Source: Brevibacillus fulvus (GTDB taxonomy: Bacteria; Bacillota; Bacilli; Brevibacillales; Brevibacillaceae). From it: a DNA stretch of 64,000 nt. A program made the position numbers and the translations under genes. The notes under the pieces were generated by a model. It saw nothing but the letters and a program-made list of their open reading frames with translations, ran no database searches and was not told the DNA's origin. Numbering within the stretch: position 1 is the first letter of the stretch; the number at the start of each line of letters is the position of its first letter. The stretch spans positions 2,501-66,500 of the forward strand of contig NZ_JAFBEB010000001.1 of NCBI RefSeq assembly GCF_016908525.1. The letters run 5' to 3'. Below are positions 24,659 to 33,419 of this stretch, one piece after another.

Positions 24659-26374
24659 ATGAAGGTAGAAATCATCCCACCAACCGAAGGAAACTTTAAT
24701 CTTGAGGACTATCAGAAAACGTACGACCATTTTGACTGGTCCGAAGTGGAAAAAGAGTTCTCCTGGTACAAAACCGGCAAGATCAATACGGCATATGAAG
24801 CAATTGACCGCCATTTGCAAACGGGAAAAGGCGACAAAGTTGCTCTCTATTATTTTGACCAAACGCGGGATGAATCTTATACATTTGCCGATTTGAGCAA
24901 ATTGTCCAACAAATTTGGCAATGTCTTGCGGAAACTGGGGATTCAAAAAGGCGATCGCGTTTTTGTGTTTATGCCTCGAACTCCGGAACTTTATGTAAGC
25001 GTTTTAGGGACAATCAAAGTGGGGGCGATCATCGGACCGCTGTTTGAAGCATTTATGGAAGGGGCCGTGCGCGACCGCTTGCAGGACAGCGAAGCTGTGG
25101 CAATTGTGACGACACCAGCCTTGTTGCCGCGAATTCCGTTAGCGGACCTGCCGCACTTGAAGCACGTGATTGTTGTCGGTGAACAAGCGGATTTGCCGGC
25201 TGGCGTGATCAGCTACCATGAAGAAATGAAAGCGGTATCAGACGAGCTTGAAATCGAATGGGTCGATCGGGAAGATGGCCTGATCTTGCATTATACATCG
25301 GGTTCCACCGGAAAACCGAAGGGCGTGTTGCACGTTCACAACGCCATGATCCAACATTATCAAACGGGGAAATGGGTGCTCGACCTGCAAGATGATGACA
25401 TCTTCTGGTGTACGGCCGACCCAGGCTGGGTGACCGGGACTTCTTACGGTATCTTTGCACCGTGGTTGAACGGGGCAACGAGCGTCATTCGCGGCGGCCG
25501 ATTTACGCCGGATGATTGGTACCGTACGATCGAAAAATACAAAGTGACCGTTTGGTACAGTGCGCCTACCTCCTTCCGGATGCTGATGGGAGCGGGCGAC
25601 GAGCTTGTTCAACGCTACGATCTCTCCTCGCTGCGGCATGTGTTGAGCGTAGGGGAACCGTTGAACCCTGAAGTGGTTTATTGGGGGCAAAAAGTGTTTA
25701 AGCAGCGCATCCATGATACATGGTGGATGACGGAAACCGGCGGACAGTTGATCTGTAACTACAAATGCATGCCGATCAAGCCGGGCTCAATGGGCAAACC
25801 GCTTCCAGGCATCTATGCCACGATTTTGGATGATCAGGGCAATGAACTGCCTCCCAACCGCATGGGAAATCTGGCCATCCGCGTCGGTTGGCCGTCGATG
25901 ATGCGCCAAATCTGGAAAAACCCGGCCAAATATCAAGAGTATTTCTACGTTCCGGGCTGGTATATTTCCGGAGACTCGGCATACAAAGATGAAGATGGCT
26001 ATTTCTGGTTCCAAGGGCGGATCGATGATGTGATCAATACTTCCGGTGAACGGGTCGGACCATTTGAAGTAGAAAGCAAGTTGGTGGAGCACCCTGCTGT
26101 TGCCGAAGCCGGGGTGATCGGCAAACCTGATCCTGTTCGCGGCGAAATCATCAAAGCGTTTATTGCCTTGCGGGACGGCTATGAACCAAGTGACGCCTTA
26201 ATGGAAGAGATTCGCAAGTTTGTGAAGGAAGGACTCGCTGCGCATGCCGCACCGCGCGAAATCGAATTCCGCGACAAATTGCCGAAGACGCGTTCTGGTA
26301 AAATTATGCGCCGCGTCTTGAAAGCGTGGGAGCTTGGGTTGCCAACCGGCGACACATCTACCATGGAAGACTGA
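24659..26374 (+). CDS. acsA: Acetyl-CoA synthetase
   Basis: 571 residues, close to the 572 of B. subtilis AcsA. The AMP-binding core is YTSGSTGKPKGVLH, adenylate contact WWMTETGG, hinge FQGRIDDVINTSGERVG, and the acetylatable lysine is in KTRSGKIMRR at the C-terminus. It activates acetate to acetyl-CoA via acetyl-AMP. In B. subtilis the lysine is regulated by AcuA/AcuC encoded divergently; those genes are absent here. AAGGAGA precedes the ATG; TATGAT at 24533 with a weak -35 is a possible promoter. Confidence 0.94.
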   Translation: MKVEIIPPTEGNFNLEDYQKTYDHFDWSEVEKEFSWYKTGKINTAYEAIDRHLQTGKGDKVALYYFDQTRDESYTFADLSKLSNKFGNVLRKLGIQKGDRVFVFMPRTPELYVSVLGTIKVGAIIGPLFEAFMEGAVRDRLQDSEAVAIVTTPALLPRIPLADLPHLKHVIVVGEQADLPAGVISYHEEMKAVSDELEIEWVDREDGLILHYTSGSTGKPKGVLHVHNAMIQHYQTGKWVLDLQDDDIFWCTADPGWVTGTSYGIFAPWLNGATSVIRGGRFTPDDWYRTIEKYKVTVWYSAPTSFRMLMGAGDELVQRYDLSSLRHVLSVGEPLNPEVVYWGQKVFKQRIHDTWWMTETGGQLICNYKCMPIKPGSMGKPLPGIYATILDDQGNELPPNRMGNLAIRVGWPSMMRQIWKNPAKYQEYFYVPGWYISGDSAYKDEDGYFWFQGRIDDVINTSGERVGPFEVESKLVEHPAVAEAGVIGKPDPVRGEIIKAFIALRDGYEPSDALMEEIRKFVKEGLAAHAAPREIEFRDKLPKTRSGKIMRRVLKAWELGLPTGDTSTMED

Positions 26375-26398
26375 TGCCTCTGGCAAACTTCCGATGAA

Positions 26399-26433
26399 AG
26401 GTTGTCGAGATTAACTCTCGGCAACTTTTTTTT
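26399..26433 (+). terminator. Terminator of acsA
   Basis: GTTGTCGAGA (26401-26410) pairs with TCTCGGCAAC (26416-26425), followed by eight Ts. Confidence 0.88.
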
Positions 26434-26725
26434 GCTGGATTACTCCGCCGTCCCGGATTGCCACTGGGACTGTTCCAGAAGGGGAGAGTAAGGAAATAGG
26501 AACCGCTGAACAATTTGCAGAAAACGGGCTGTTTTCCAAAATGATGACACGTCGGCGAAGAACTTTGATATAATAGCTGTCGTCAGATTGCTTATGAGGG
26601 GTGCCTCATGTGAATGGGGCAGCCTTTTTCTTTCCCTGCACCAGTTGAAGAGAAGCAGGGCAGCGCGGCAATCTCGAGCGTGTGCGTTCCGGTTTGCCGG
26701 GCGAAATGATTAAGGAGGTTACTTT
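26434..26725 (+). promoter_or_regulatory. Long leader region of the M15 peptidase gene
   Basis: TATAAT at 26569-26574 is a clear -10; ATGACA 19 bases upstream is a poor fit for a -35. If transcription starts near 26581 the leader is about 145 bases and begins with a hairpin ATGAGG/CCTCAT (26594-26609). No known riboswitch was recognised. Confidence 0.4.
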
Positions 26726-27637
26726 GTGCAAAAGTTTCAAACGCTATCGATTACTCTGTTTCTTGCGACAACCATGACAGCCTTGTCTGGATGTGAAGTC
26801 CCGTTTGCCGGTTTGGGCGGTGACCAGGCACAGCAAGCAGCGGCGGTTCCAGTCCAACAAGCGGAACAGCAGCCATCCGCTGCGAACGATTCTTCGACGG
26901 AACAGGCTGCCTCAACCGAGCAAAATGGACAAACGGAGGCGGGCAAGGAAAAAACCGAATCGACCTCACAAAACAAGCCGACGGAAGCGACGGCTGCTGA
27001 CCAGCCTGACGACGACACAGCGAATGCTGCTCCGCAAATGGTCACAAATCCTGATAGTATAACGGTGCTAATCAACAAGCAGTTCTCCTTGGCACCCGAC
27101 TATAAACCTGCGGATCTGGTTTATCCTGATGTCCCCTTTCTTTTTCAGGATAAAATTGAAAAAAGAATGATGCGCCAGGAGGCTGCAAAAGCTCTGGAAG
27201 AGATGTTTGCCGGAGCCAAGCGGGATGGTGTCTTGCTGGCCGGCGTTTCGGCGTATCGTTCCTACAATACGCAAAAAAGCTTGTTTGCACACTATGTAAA
27301 AAAGGACGGAGAGGAAAAGGCGAAAATGTACAGTGCCGTTCCGGGCGCGAGTGAACATGAAACCGGCCTGTCCATCGATGTATCCGGGATTGACGGTAGA
27401 TGCGCTGCGGAAGACTGCTTTGCCGGAAGCAGCGAAGCGCTGTGGCTTGACCAGCATGCTGCCGAATATGGCTTTATTATCCGCTATCCCCAAGGAAAAG
27501 AAGCCATTACCGGGTATGAGTATGAACCGTGGCACATCCGCTACGTCGGCAAAGAGATTGCCCAAAAAATCAAGGAGCAAAATCTCACGTTGGAAGAATA
27601 CCTGGGTCAAACTCCATCAAACGGTCCGCGGAACTAG
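26726..27637 (+). CDS. D-alanyl-D-alanine carboxypeptidase lipoprotein (VanY, M15B)
   Basis: 303 residues starting with GTG six bases after AAGGAGGT. Lipoprotein signal with lipobox LSGC (C23); a low-complexity Gln/Glu/Thr linker (about 33-105) tethers the domain through the wall. The M15 zinc site is H211 and D218 in SEHETGLSIDVSG and H270 in EPWHIRYVG. It trims the terminal D-Ala from peptidoglycan stem peptides outside the membrane. No vancomycin-resistance genes are nearby, so a housekeeping wall role is likely. Confidence 0.9.
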   Translation: MQKFQTLSITLFLATTMTALSGCEVPFAGLGGDQAQQAAAVPVQQAEQQPSAANDSSTEQAASTEQNGQTEAGKEKTESTSQNKPTEATAADQPDDDTANAAPQMVTNPDSITVLINKQFSLAPDYKPADLVYPDVPFLFQDKIEKRMMRQEAAKALEEMFAGAKRDGVLLAGVSAYRSYNTQKSLFAHYVKKDGEEKAKMYSAVPGASEHETGLSIDVSGIDGRCAAEDCFAGSSEALWLDQHAAEYGFIIRYPQGKEAITGYEYEPWHIRYVGKEIAQKIKEQNLTLEEYLGQTPSNGPRN

Positions 27638-27698
27638 GAAAAAATTGCTATAATAGACGTGGGAACTGAGACGAAAGCCCGAATTGAGGAGGTACATC

Positions 27699-28931
27699 AT
27701 GACAGCATTTGAAACGAAGCTTGAACGTTATGCCGAACTGGCGGTTAAAATAGGCGTGAATATCCAACCGGGGCAAATTTTGTTTGTGACCGCTCCGTTA
27801 GGTTCAGCGGATTTTGTTCGACGCGTTGCGCGTAAAGCGTATCAAGCGGGGGCCAAGGATGTACAGATCGAATGGACCGATGATGAATTAACCCGGATCA
27901 AGTATGAACTGGCGCCAGCGGAAACTTTTCAAGAGTATCCGTGGTGGAAAGCAAAGGCGCGCGAGGAGCTGGCCGAACAAGGTGCAGCATTTTTATCGAT
28001 TATCTCTTTCAATCCGAATCTGTTGAAAGGGATTGACCCGGAGCGAATTGCCACAGCCAGCAAGGCGGCGGGAACAGCGTTGTACAAGTTTCGCAGCTAT
28101 ACGATGGCGGATCGGGTGAGCTGGTCGATCGTGGCTGTACCTTCACCGCAATGGGCTGCTTTGGTCTTTCCGGAGCTTCCCGCCGAACAGCAAATCGATG
28201 CGATGTGGGACGCGATTTTTCGGGCGACCCGCATCGATCAGGACGATCCGATTCAAGCGTGGATGGAGCATCATGCCAAACTGAATCAGAAGGTCGATTA
28301 CTTAAATCAAAAACAGTATCGGAAGCTGCACTATAAAGCGCCGGGGACAGACTTGTCGATCGAGCTTCCGGAACGCCATGTCTGGATCGGCGGCGGCGGC
28401 TATAATTCTCAGGGGACACTGTTCATGGCGAATATTCCTACCGAAGAGGTCTATACGGCAGCGTTAAAAGAGGGCGTTAACGGTGTGGTCCGCAGCACGA
28501 AACCGTTAAGTTACCACGGAAATTTGATCGACAATTTTTCACTTCGTTTTGAACAAGGGCGAATTGTCGAGTTTCAGGCTGAAACCGGCTATGAGGTGCT
28601 CAAACAATTGATTGAGACCGACGAAGGTTCGCATTATCTCGGAGAAGTGGCGCTGGTCCCGCATAATTCGCCGATTTCTCAATCCAACCTGATCTTTTAC
28701 AATACGCTTTTTGACGAGAACGCCTCCAATCATTTGGCCATTGGCAACGCTTATCCGGTCAACATCGAGGGAGGCGCGGATCTGGAGCAGGAAGAGCTGA
28801 ACAAGCGCGGATTGAACTACAGCCTCACCCACGTCGATTTTATGATTGGTTCTGGCGAGATGGACATTGATGGAGAAACCGCTGAAGGCAACAGGGAAGC
28901 GATTTTCCGCAAAGGACAATGGGCTTTTTAA
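27699..28931 (+). CDS. M29-family aminopeptidase (AmpS/PepS type)
   Basis: 410 residues from the ATG five bases after GAGGAGGT. A thermophilic-type metallo-aminopeptidase: N-terminal AELAVKIGVNIQPGQ, and C-terminal metal ligands in EVALVP, FDENASNHLAIG and THVDFMIGSGEMDIDG. Cytoplasmic, dimeric family with broad specificity in peptide turnover. Stands 61 bases after the M15 gene and ends at a convergent terminator. Confidence 0.9.
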   Translation: MTAFETKLERYAELAVKIGVNIQPGQILFVTAPLGSADFVRRVARKAYQAGAKDVQIEWTDDELTRIKYELAPAETFQEYPWWKAKAREELAEQGAAFLSIISFNPNLLKGIDPERIATASKAAGTALYKFRSYTMADRVSWSIVAVPSPQWAALVFPELPAEQQIDAMWDAIFRATRIDQDDPIQAWMEHHAKLNQKVDYLNQKQYRKLHYKAPGTDLSIELPERHVWIGGGGYNSQGTLFMANIPTEEVYTAALKEGVNGVVRSTKPLSYHGNLIDNFSLRFEQGRIVEFQAETGYEVLKQLIETDEGSHYLGEVALVPHNSPISQSNLIFYNTLFDENASNHLAIGNAYPVNIEGGADLEQEELNKRGLNYSLTHVDFMIGSGEMDIDGETAEGNREAIFRKGQWAF

Positions 28932-28946
28932 AAGAAACCAAGAAAA

Positions 28947-28985
28947 GCATCCCTCCCGGTCACCTGGATGGCCTGGAGGGATGTT
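28947..28985. terminator. Terminator between convergent genes
   Basis: GCATCCCTCC (28948-28957) pairs with GGAGGGATG (28975-28983); T-rich on the right side. It overlaps the end of the response-regulator gene region. Confidence 0.7.
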
Positions 28986-28988
28986 TCG

Positions 28989-29639
28989 TTATTGCGGGTC
29001 TTGCAAGCCGTTGCGCACCGCATATGCTGCCAACTGCACACGATTGGACAGCTGCAATTTTTCCAAGATATGTTTGATATGATTTTTTACCGTGTTTTCG
29101 GCGATGTGCAGTTGACTGCTGATCTCCTTGTTGGTGTGGCCGTTGGCGACCAATTGCAAGATTTCTTTCTCGCGCGGCGTAAGCAGCTCCAGATTAGGCT
29201 CATCTACCGGCGGAACCGACTGAAACCGGTTCAGCAAACGGCTGGCCATCTCTTTGGGAATTTCCGCATTTTCTTCCAGGAGGGCATGCAAATAGCTGAT
29301 CCAGTCTTCCGGTTCCAAATTTTTCAGCAAATACCCTTGTGCACCGTAGCGGATGGCGGTGATCAAATCGGCGACATCATCGGATACGCTGAGGATGACC
29401 ACTTTGATCTGGGGAAATGCTTTTTTCACTTCACGGGTTGTCTCCAAACCGTTCAAGCGCGGCATATGGATATCCGCCAGCAGCAGGTCTGGCTGCAGTT
29501 CCTCGCATAACTGCAACGCTTCCACACCGTCTACCGCCTCTCCGATGATTTGAAAAGAGGGGGACTGTTCCAACAAACTGCGAATGGCCATTCGTGCCAT
29601 CGGATGGTCATCGGCAATTAGCACGCGATAAATCATCAT
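28989..29639 (-). CDS. LuxR/NarL-type response regulator
   Basis: 216 residues. Receiver domain with acidic pair D10/D11 and phospho-acceptor D56 in LLADIHMP, then a LuxR-type helix-turn-helix (LTPREKEILQLVANGHTNKE onward). The ATG overlaps the TGA of the kinase gene by four bases, so the pair is translated together. The long upstream frame is only the kinase gene in another frame. The stimulus and targets are unknown; no obvious target gene is next to it. Confidence 0.92.
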   Translation of the reverse strand: MMIYRVLIADDHPMARMAIRSLLEQSPSFQIIGEAVDGVEALQLCEELQPDLLLADIHMPRLNGLETTREVKKAFPQIKVVILSVSDDVADLITAIRYGAQGYLLKNLEPEDWISYLHALLEENAEIPKEMASRLLNRFQSVPPVDEPNLELLTPREKEILQLVANGHTNKEISSQLHIAENTVKNHIKHILEKLQLSNRVQLAAYAVRNGLQDPQ

Positions 29640-30445
29640 GAACGCTTCTCTCCCTTTTTGCCAGTTAGGCGTATTTCCGTTCCGCCCTGTGGTGACTCGA
29701 CAAGCTGAAAGGCGGCGTTTATCTGTTGAGCGCGCTCCTGCATGATCGTGATGCCATAATTTTGCGGTTTTTCCCGCCCTTGCCGAATGCCTTTGCCATT
29801 GTCGGCAATCCGCAATTCCCATGAGCCGTCCTGCTTTGTGAGCAAGGAGAGCCAAGCTTGGCTGGCATCCGCATGTTTGCGGATATTGGCAAACGCTTCC
29901 TGAACGATGCCAAATATTTGAATTTCCTCAGTCAGTGTAAAAAAACCGGGGGAAAAGTGAAGCTCTTGATTGACGTCGATTCCGGAAAGCGCGCTCCAGT
30001 CCGCCAGCCATTTGTCGATGCGCTGGCATAAAGACTGGCTCTCCTCCGGCAACGAGCGCAGATTGAAAATCGCTTGTCTCACCTGGGTGTCCATTACGGA
30101 GATCGCCCGCCCGGCTTCCTCCAATTTGCCTTGCTTCAGACTGACATTGAGGAAAAAGAGCGATTGTGCGATGCCATCATGGAGCTCGCGAGCCAGTCGT
30201 TCCCGTTCTTCATAGACGGCTCGTCTGGAACGTTCCGCTGCCAACCGTTCGCTCATTTGCCGGATCCAGCTGAACATCCAGGAGGCGAACAAATAAGAGA
30301 GGACGAGGGTCAGCAGTGTAATCAACAGGTTGCCGTATTCCATCGACATGTATGGCAGCAGCAAATGATGACGCAAATATTCAAACCCGCCGATAATGCA
30401 GGTGGGAATGAACACCGTCAAAATAAACATGGTGCGGTAGGTCAT
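29636..30445 (-). CDS. Sensor histidine kinase (HisKA_3/NarX-DegS type)
   Basis: 269 residues from the ATG nine bases after AGGA; a TTG two codons earlier is too close to that site. Two membrane helices (about 6-21 and 39-60) with a very short loop, then a dimerisation helix with phospho-acceptor H89 in RLARELHDGIAQSL and an HATPase domain (EAFANIRKHAD, ADNGKGIRQG). The lack of an extracellular domain suggests an intramembrane-sensing or partner-dependent kinase. Partner is the downstream regulator. Confidence 0.9.
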   Translation of the reverse strand: MTYRTMFILTVFIPTCIIGGFEYLRHHLLLPYMSMEYGNLLITLLTLVLSYLFASWMFSWIRQMSERLAAERSRRAVYEERERLARELHDGIAQSLFFLNVSLKQGKLEEAGRAISVMDTQVRQAIFNLRSLPEESQSLCQRIDKWLADWSALSGIDVNQELHFSPGFFTLTEEIQIFGIVQEAFANIRKHADASQAWLSLLTKQDGSWELRIADNGKGIRQGREKPQNYGITIMQERAQQINAAFQLVESPQGGTEIRLTGKKGEKRS

Positions 30446-30552
30446 GGCCAACAGTCCTTTCTTTGCCTTCTCAAGATATTATACCGAATCTGACAAGCTG
30501 GTGATATACTGGTAGCCATAGACAGCTTACAACAGAACGGAGGCTGAAGCGG

Positions 30553-31356
30553 ATGGGAAACTTGGCGAAAGCACTGACGGTAGCCGGTTCTGACAGCGGC
30601 GGCGGTGCTGGGATTCAGGCCGATTTGAAAACATTTCATCAATTTCATGTATATGGGATGAGTGCATTGACGGCGGTAACCGCACAAAACACGCTTGGCG
30701 TACACGGGGTCTATCCGTTGCCGGCCGAGGCGGTTGCCAACCAAATGCAACAGGTCATTGAAGATCTTGGTGTCGATGCCATGAAAACCGGGATGCTGTT
30801 TAACGTGGAGATTATCGAAGCGGTTGCGGAGCAAATTCGTCAACATCAAGTAAAGAACGTGGTGGTCGATCCGGTGATGATCGCCAAGGGAGGCGCAAAA
30901 TTACTGTTGGACGAGGCAGTGAAAGCCATTGTGGAAAAGCTGTTGCCCTATACGCTGATTGTAACGCCCAACCTGCCGGAAGCGGAACATCTGACGGGAC
31001 GTCCGATTCGCAATGTAGCGGAAATGAAAGAAGCGGCCAAAGCGATCGTCGCCATGGGGGCCAAACATGTCGTCATGAAGGGCGGGCACTTGCCGGCCGA
31101 TGAAATCGTCGACTTGCTGTATGATGGGGAGCAGTTTTTCACCTTTGTCCACCAACGTGTAAACACACAGCATACGCACGGCACCGGTTGCACTTTCTCG
31201 GCAGCATTGACCGCAGAGCTGGCCAAGGGAAGCACGGTGTATGAGGCGATGGAGAGAGCCAACCGCTTTATTATCGAAGCGATTGCGACGGCGCCCGGAA
31301 TTGGGCGTGGACACGGTCCAACGAATCACTGGGCTGCGATTAAGCTGTCGATATAA
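30553..31356 (+). CDS. thiD: Hydroxymethylpyrimidine/phosphomethylpyrimidine kinase
   Basis: 267 residues, ribokinase fold. VAGSDSGGGAGIQADLKTF at the N-terminus is the ThiD substrate motif and GTGCTFSAALTAELAKG near residue 213 holds the anion hole and catalytic aspartate region. It phosphorylates HMP and HMP-phosphate in thiamine synthesis or salvage; some Bacillus homologues also accept pyridoxal. No other thiamine gene or TPP riboswitch is adjacent, so salvage is possible. A hairpin AAACGGG/CCCGTTT at about 31371-31407 follows. Confidence 0.9.
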   Translation: MGNLAKALTVAGSDSGGGAGIQADLKTFHQFHVYGMSALTAVTAQNTLGVHGVYPLPAEAVANQMQQVIEDLGVDAMKTGMLFNVEIIEAVAEQIRQHQVKNVVVDPVMIAKGGAKLLLDEAVKAIVEKLLPYTLIVTPNLPEAEHLTGRPIRNVAEMKEAAKAIVAMGAKHVVMKGGHLPADEIVDLLYDGEQFFTFVHQRVNTQHTHGTGCTFSAALTAELAKGSTVYEAMERANRFIIEAIATAPGIGRGHGPTNHWAAIKLSI

Positions 31357-31488
31357 CGAAACTTGTTCGGAAACGGGGAAAGGGCTGTGACCAGCATTCC
31401 CGTTTGCCGGGCGAGTTTTTTTATTTGATGAACCACCGCGGATGGTTGCGCTTATCGTATGGTAAAAGGGAAAAATGGGGCGGTAAAA

Positions 31489-31701
31489 ATGTGGACAAAA
31501 TGGATTTCGCTGCATCGGTCCTATGGCTTTCCGCGGGCTGCCGAGGAATGCCGCGTGTATCTGGAGAACAACGGAGTGCGCGTGAGACTGAAGCTGAAAC
31601 GGAACAAACGGGCGACCGTCCTCTACATTTTGCAAGTGCCGAAAGAATCTCATCGCCGCGCGAAAGAATTGTTGGCCCAATTCAAAAAGACGCTGGCCTA
31701 A
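31489..31701 (+). CDS. Small protein of unknown function upstream of splB
   Basis: 70 residues if started at MWTKWISLHR (ATG at 31489); an ATG ten codons earlier at 31459 is also possible, and neither has a strong ribosome-binding site. The sequence is very basic, with an alpha-beta-beta-alpha look: RAAEECRVYLENNGVRVRL, KRNKRATVLYILQVP, then a helix SHRRAKELLAQFKKTL. This resembles small domains of the DUF2007 kind, but the family is not certain. It is not the SplA regulator found before splB in B. subtilis. It ends 62 bases before splB. Confidence 0.6.
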   Translation: MWTKWISLHRSYGFPRAAEECRVYLENNGVRVRLKLKRNKRATVLYILQVPKESHRRAKELLAQFKKTLA

Positions 31702-31763
31702 CCAAACATCTCCGTACGCTTTCCGCAAGCAATGTGGAATACTAAGCGCAAGGGGGGATAAGA

Positions 31764-32837
31764 ATGGCGACCATTGCACCGGAACGGCCGAAAACAGCTC
31801 CGACACGAACCGACAAACCCTTTACGCCCGATCTGGTTTTTTTTGAACCGCAAGCTCTCGACTATCCATTGGGGAAACAGTTGTTTGAGCGGTACCAAGC
31901 CGCGGAAATTCCCATTCGGATGACGACCAGCCACAATCAGGTGCGCGGCATCCCAGGGGAAACCGCGATTGAGCAATATCGCAACGCGAAGCGGACCTTG
32001 GTTGTCGGCGTGCGCAAAACATTGAAATTCGAGCCTTCCAAACCGTCGGCCGAATACGCGCTCCCCTTGGCGACCGGTTGTGCAGCCCATTGCCATTACT
32101 GTTATTTGAATACAAACATTGGAACGAAGCCGTATATTCGGGTTTATGTCAATACTGACGAAATTTTGGCACAGGCAGAAAAATATATTCAGGAGCGGGC
32201 GCCGGAGATTACCCGTTTCGAAGCGGCCTGTACCTCTGATCCGCTCAGCATTGAGCATATTACCGGAAATTTGCGCAAGACGATTGAATTCATGGGCAAA
32301 CAACCGTATGGCCGCCTGCGATTTGTAAGCAAATTCCATTATGTCGATTCTTTGCTCGATGCCGAACATAATGGACATACCCGGTTTCGGTTCAGCATGA
32401 ATGCCGACTATGTGATCAAAAATTTTGAGCCAGGGACATCCAGCTTTGCGCAGCGAATTGAGGCTGCGGGAAAAGTGGCCAAGGCCGGCTATCCACTCGG
32501 CTTCATTCTCGCGCCGTTGTACTGGTTTGACGGATGGGAAGCGGGATATACCGAGCTGTTGGAAAGGTTGAAACAACAATTGGTTCCCGAGGCCGAGCAG
32601 GATCTGACCTTTGAACTGATCCAGCATCGATTTACGAAGGTAGCCAAAAAATTGATTTTGGAGCGCTATCCCAAAACAAAACTGCGAATGGAAGAAGAAG
32701 AACGAAAGTACAAATGGGGAAAATACGGCAAAGGCAAGTATATTTATCCTGATTTGCAGGCCCACGCATTGCGCGGCCATTTGGAAAAGGAGATCGCCCG
32801 GCTGTTTCCCCAGGCGCGTATTGAGTACTTTACTTGA
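31764..32837 (+). CDS. splB: Spore photoproduct lyase
   Basis: 357 residues; radical SAM enzyme that directly reverses the thymine dimer (spore photoproduct) formed in UV-irradiated spore DNA. The cluster cysteines are C106, C110 and C113 in CAAHCHYC, and C156 in EAACTSD matches the hydrogen-donor cysteine (C141 of B. subtilis). The SAM and substrate region FVSKFHYVD and the C-terminal KWGKYGKGKY are conserved. AAGGGGGG precedes the ATG. Expression in the forespore is expected, but no clear sigma-G promoter was identified. Confidence 0.94.
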   Translation: MATIAPERPKTAPTRTDKPFTPDLVFFEPQALDYPLGKQLFERYQAAEIPIRMTTSHNQVRGIPGETAIEQYRNAKRTLVVGVRKTLKFEPSKPSAEYALPLATGCAAHCHYCYLNTNIGTKPYIRVYVNTDEILAQAEKYIQERAPEITRFEAACTSDPLSIEHITGNLRKTIEFMGKQPYGRLRFVSKFHYVDSLLDAEHNGHTRFRFSMNADYVIKNFEPGTSSFAQRIEAAGKVAKAGYPLGFILAPLYWFDGWEAGYTELLERLKQQLVPEAEQDLTFELIQHRFTKVAKKLILERYPKTKLRMEEEERKYKWGKYGKGKYIYPDLQAHALRGHLEKEIARLFPQARIEYFT

Positions 32838-32876
32838 GGTCAAAATAGGGCTAAACCAATGGAGGGTGATGGGCAC

Positions 32877-33419
32877 ATGTTAGGAACCCAAACCTATCAG
32901 GGGATGCTGCATAAAATCGGGGAAGTCAAGGAAAACCCGATCCGTTTTGATACAATGCAGGCCAAACAAGTCAGCGATGCGCTGAACCCTTTGTTAGCCA
33001 GTATTTACACATTGTATCATCAAATCAAAAAGCATCACTGGGTCGTCGAAGGCCCTCAGTTCCGCGATTTGCACCAGATGCTGGACGAGTTTGCGGCAAG
33101 ATTGCTCAAGCTGGCCGATGATTTGGCCGAACGAATTACGGTGCTGGCCGCTTACCCGATTTCCTCCCCGCGAAAACAGCAGGAACTTTGTGTCTTTCCG
33201 GTCGAGGAGGAAGGGGTATTTGATTTGCGGTTTATGCTGCAAAATGATCTGCAGGCTTATCAAGAAATTATCGTCCGCTACCGCGACGTCATTCGCCTGG
33301 TGGCCAACACCGGCGATTTCGGAAGCGAGCACTTGTTAAAGGCTCAGCTGGAGCAGCTGGAATTTGACGCGCATCATCTGGAACACGTGCTGGAAGCAGA
33401 TACGCTTACTCGCCGGTAA
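32877..33419 (+). CDS. dps: Dps-family DNA-protection ferritin
   Basis: 180 residues from the ATG after GGAGGGTGAT; an upstream in-frame ATG overlaps that site. The inter-subunit ferroxidase centre is complete: H54, H66, D81 and E85 in the spacing H-x11-H-x14-D-x3-E, with HHWVVEGPQF as the family signature. Such 12-mers oxidise ferrous iron with peroxide and shield DNA. The tail is a little longer than usual at about 30 residues before the first helix. It follows splB by 39 bases and overlaps the convergent cysteine synthase gene by 14 bases. Confidence 0.88.
   Translation: MLGTQTYQGMLHKIGEVKENPIRFDTMQAKQVSDALNPLLASIYTLYHQIKKHHWVVEGPQFRDLHQMLDEFAARLLKLADDLAERITVLAAYPISSPRKQQELCVFPVEEEGVFDLRFMLQNDLQAYQEIIVRYRDVIRLVANTGDFGSEHLLKAQLEQLEFDAHHLEHVLEADTLTRR

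Noticed and set aside
24375-24662. 95-codon frame ending in ATGA overlap with acsA
   Set aside because: It begins inside the divergent phosphoesterase promoter, contains the putative acsA promoter and has no protein-like pattern or ribosome-binding site at the start.
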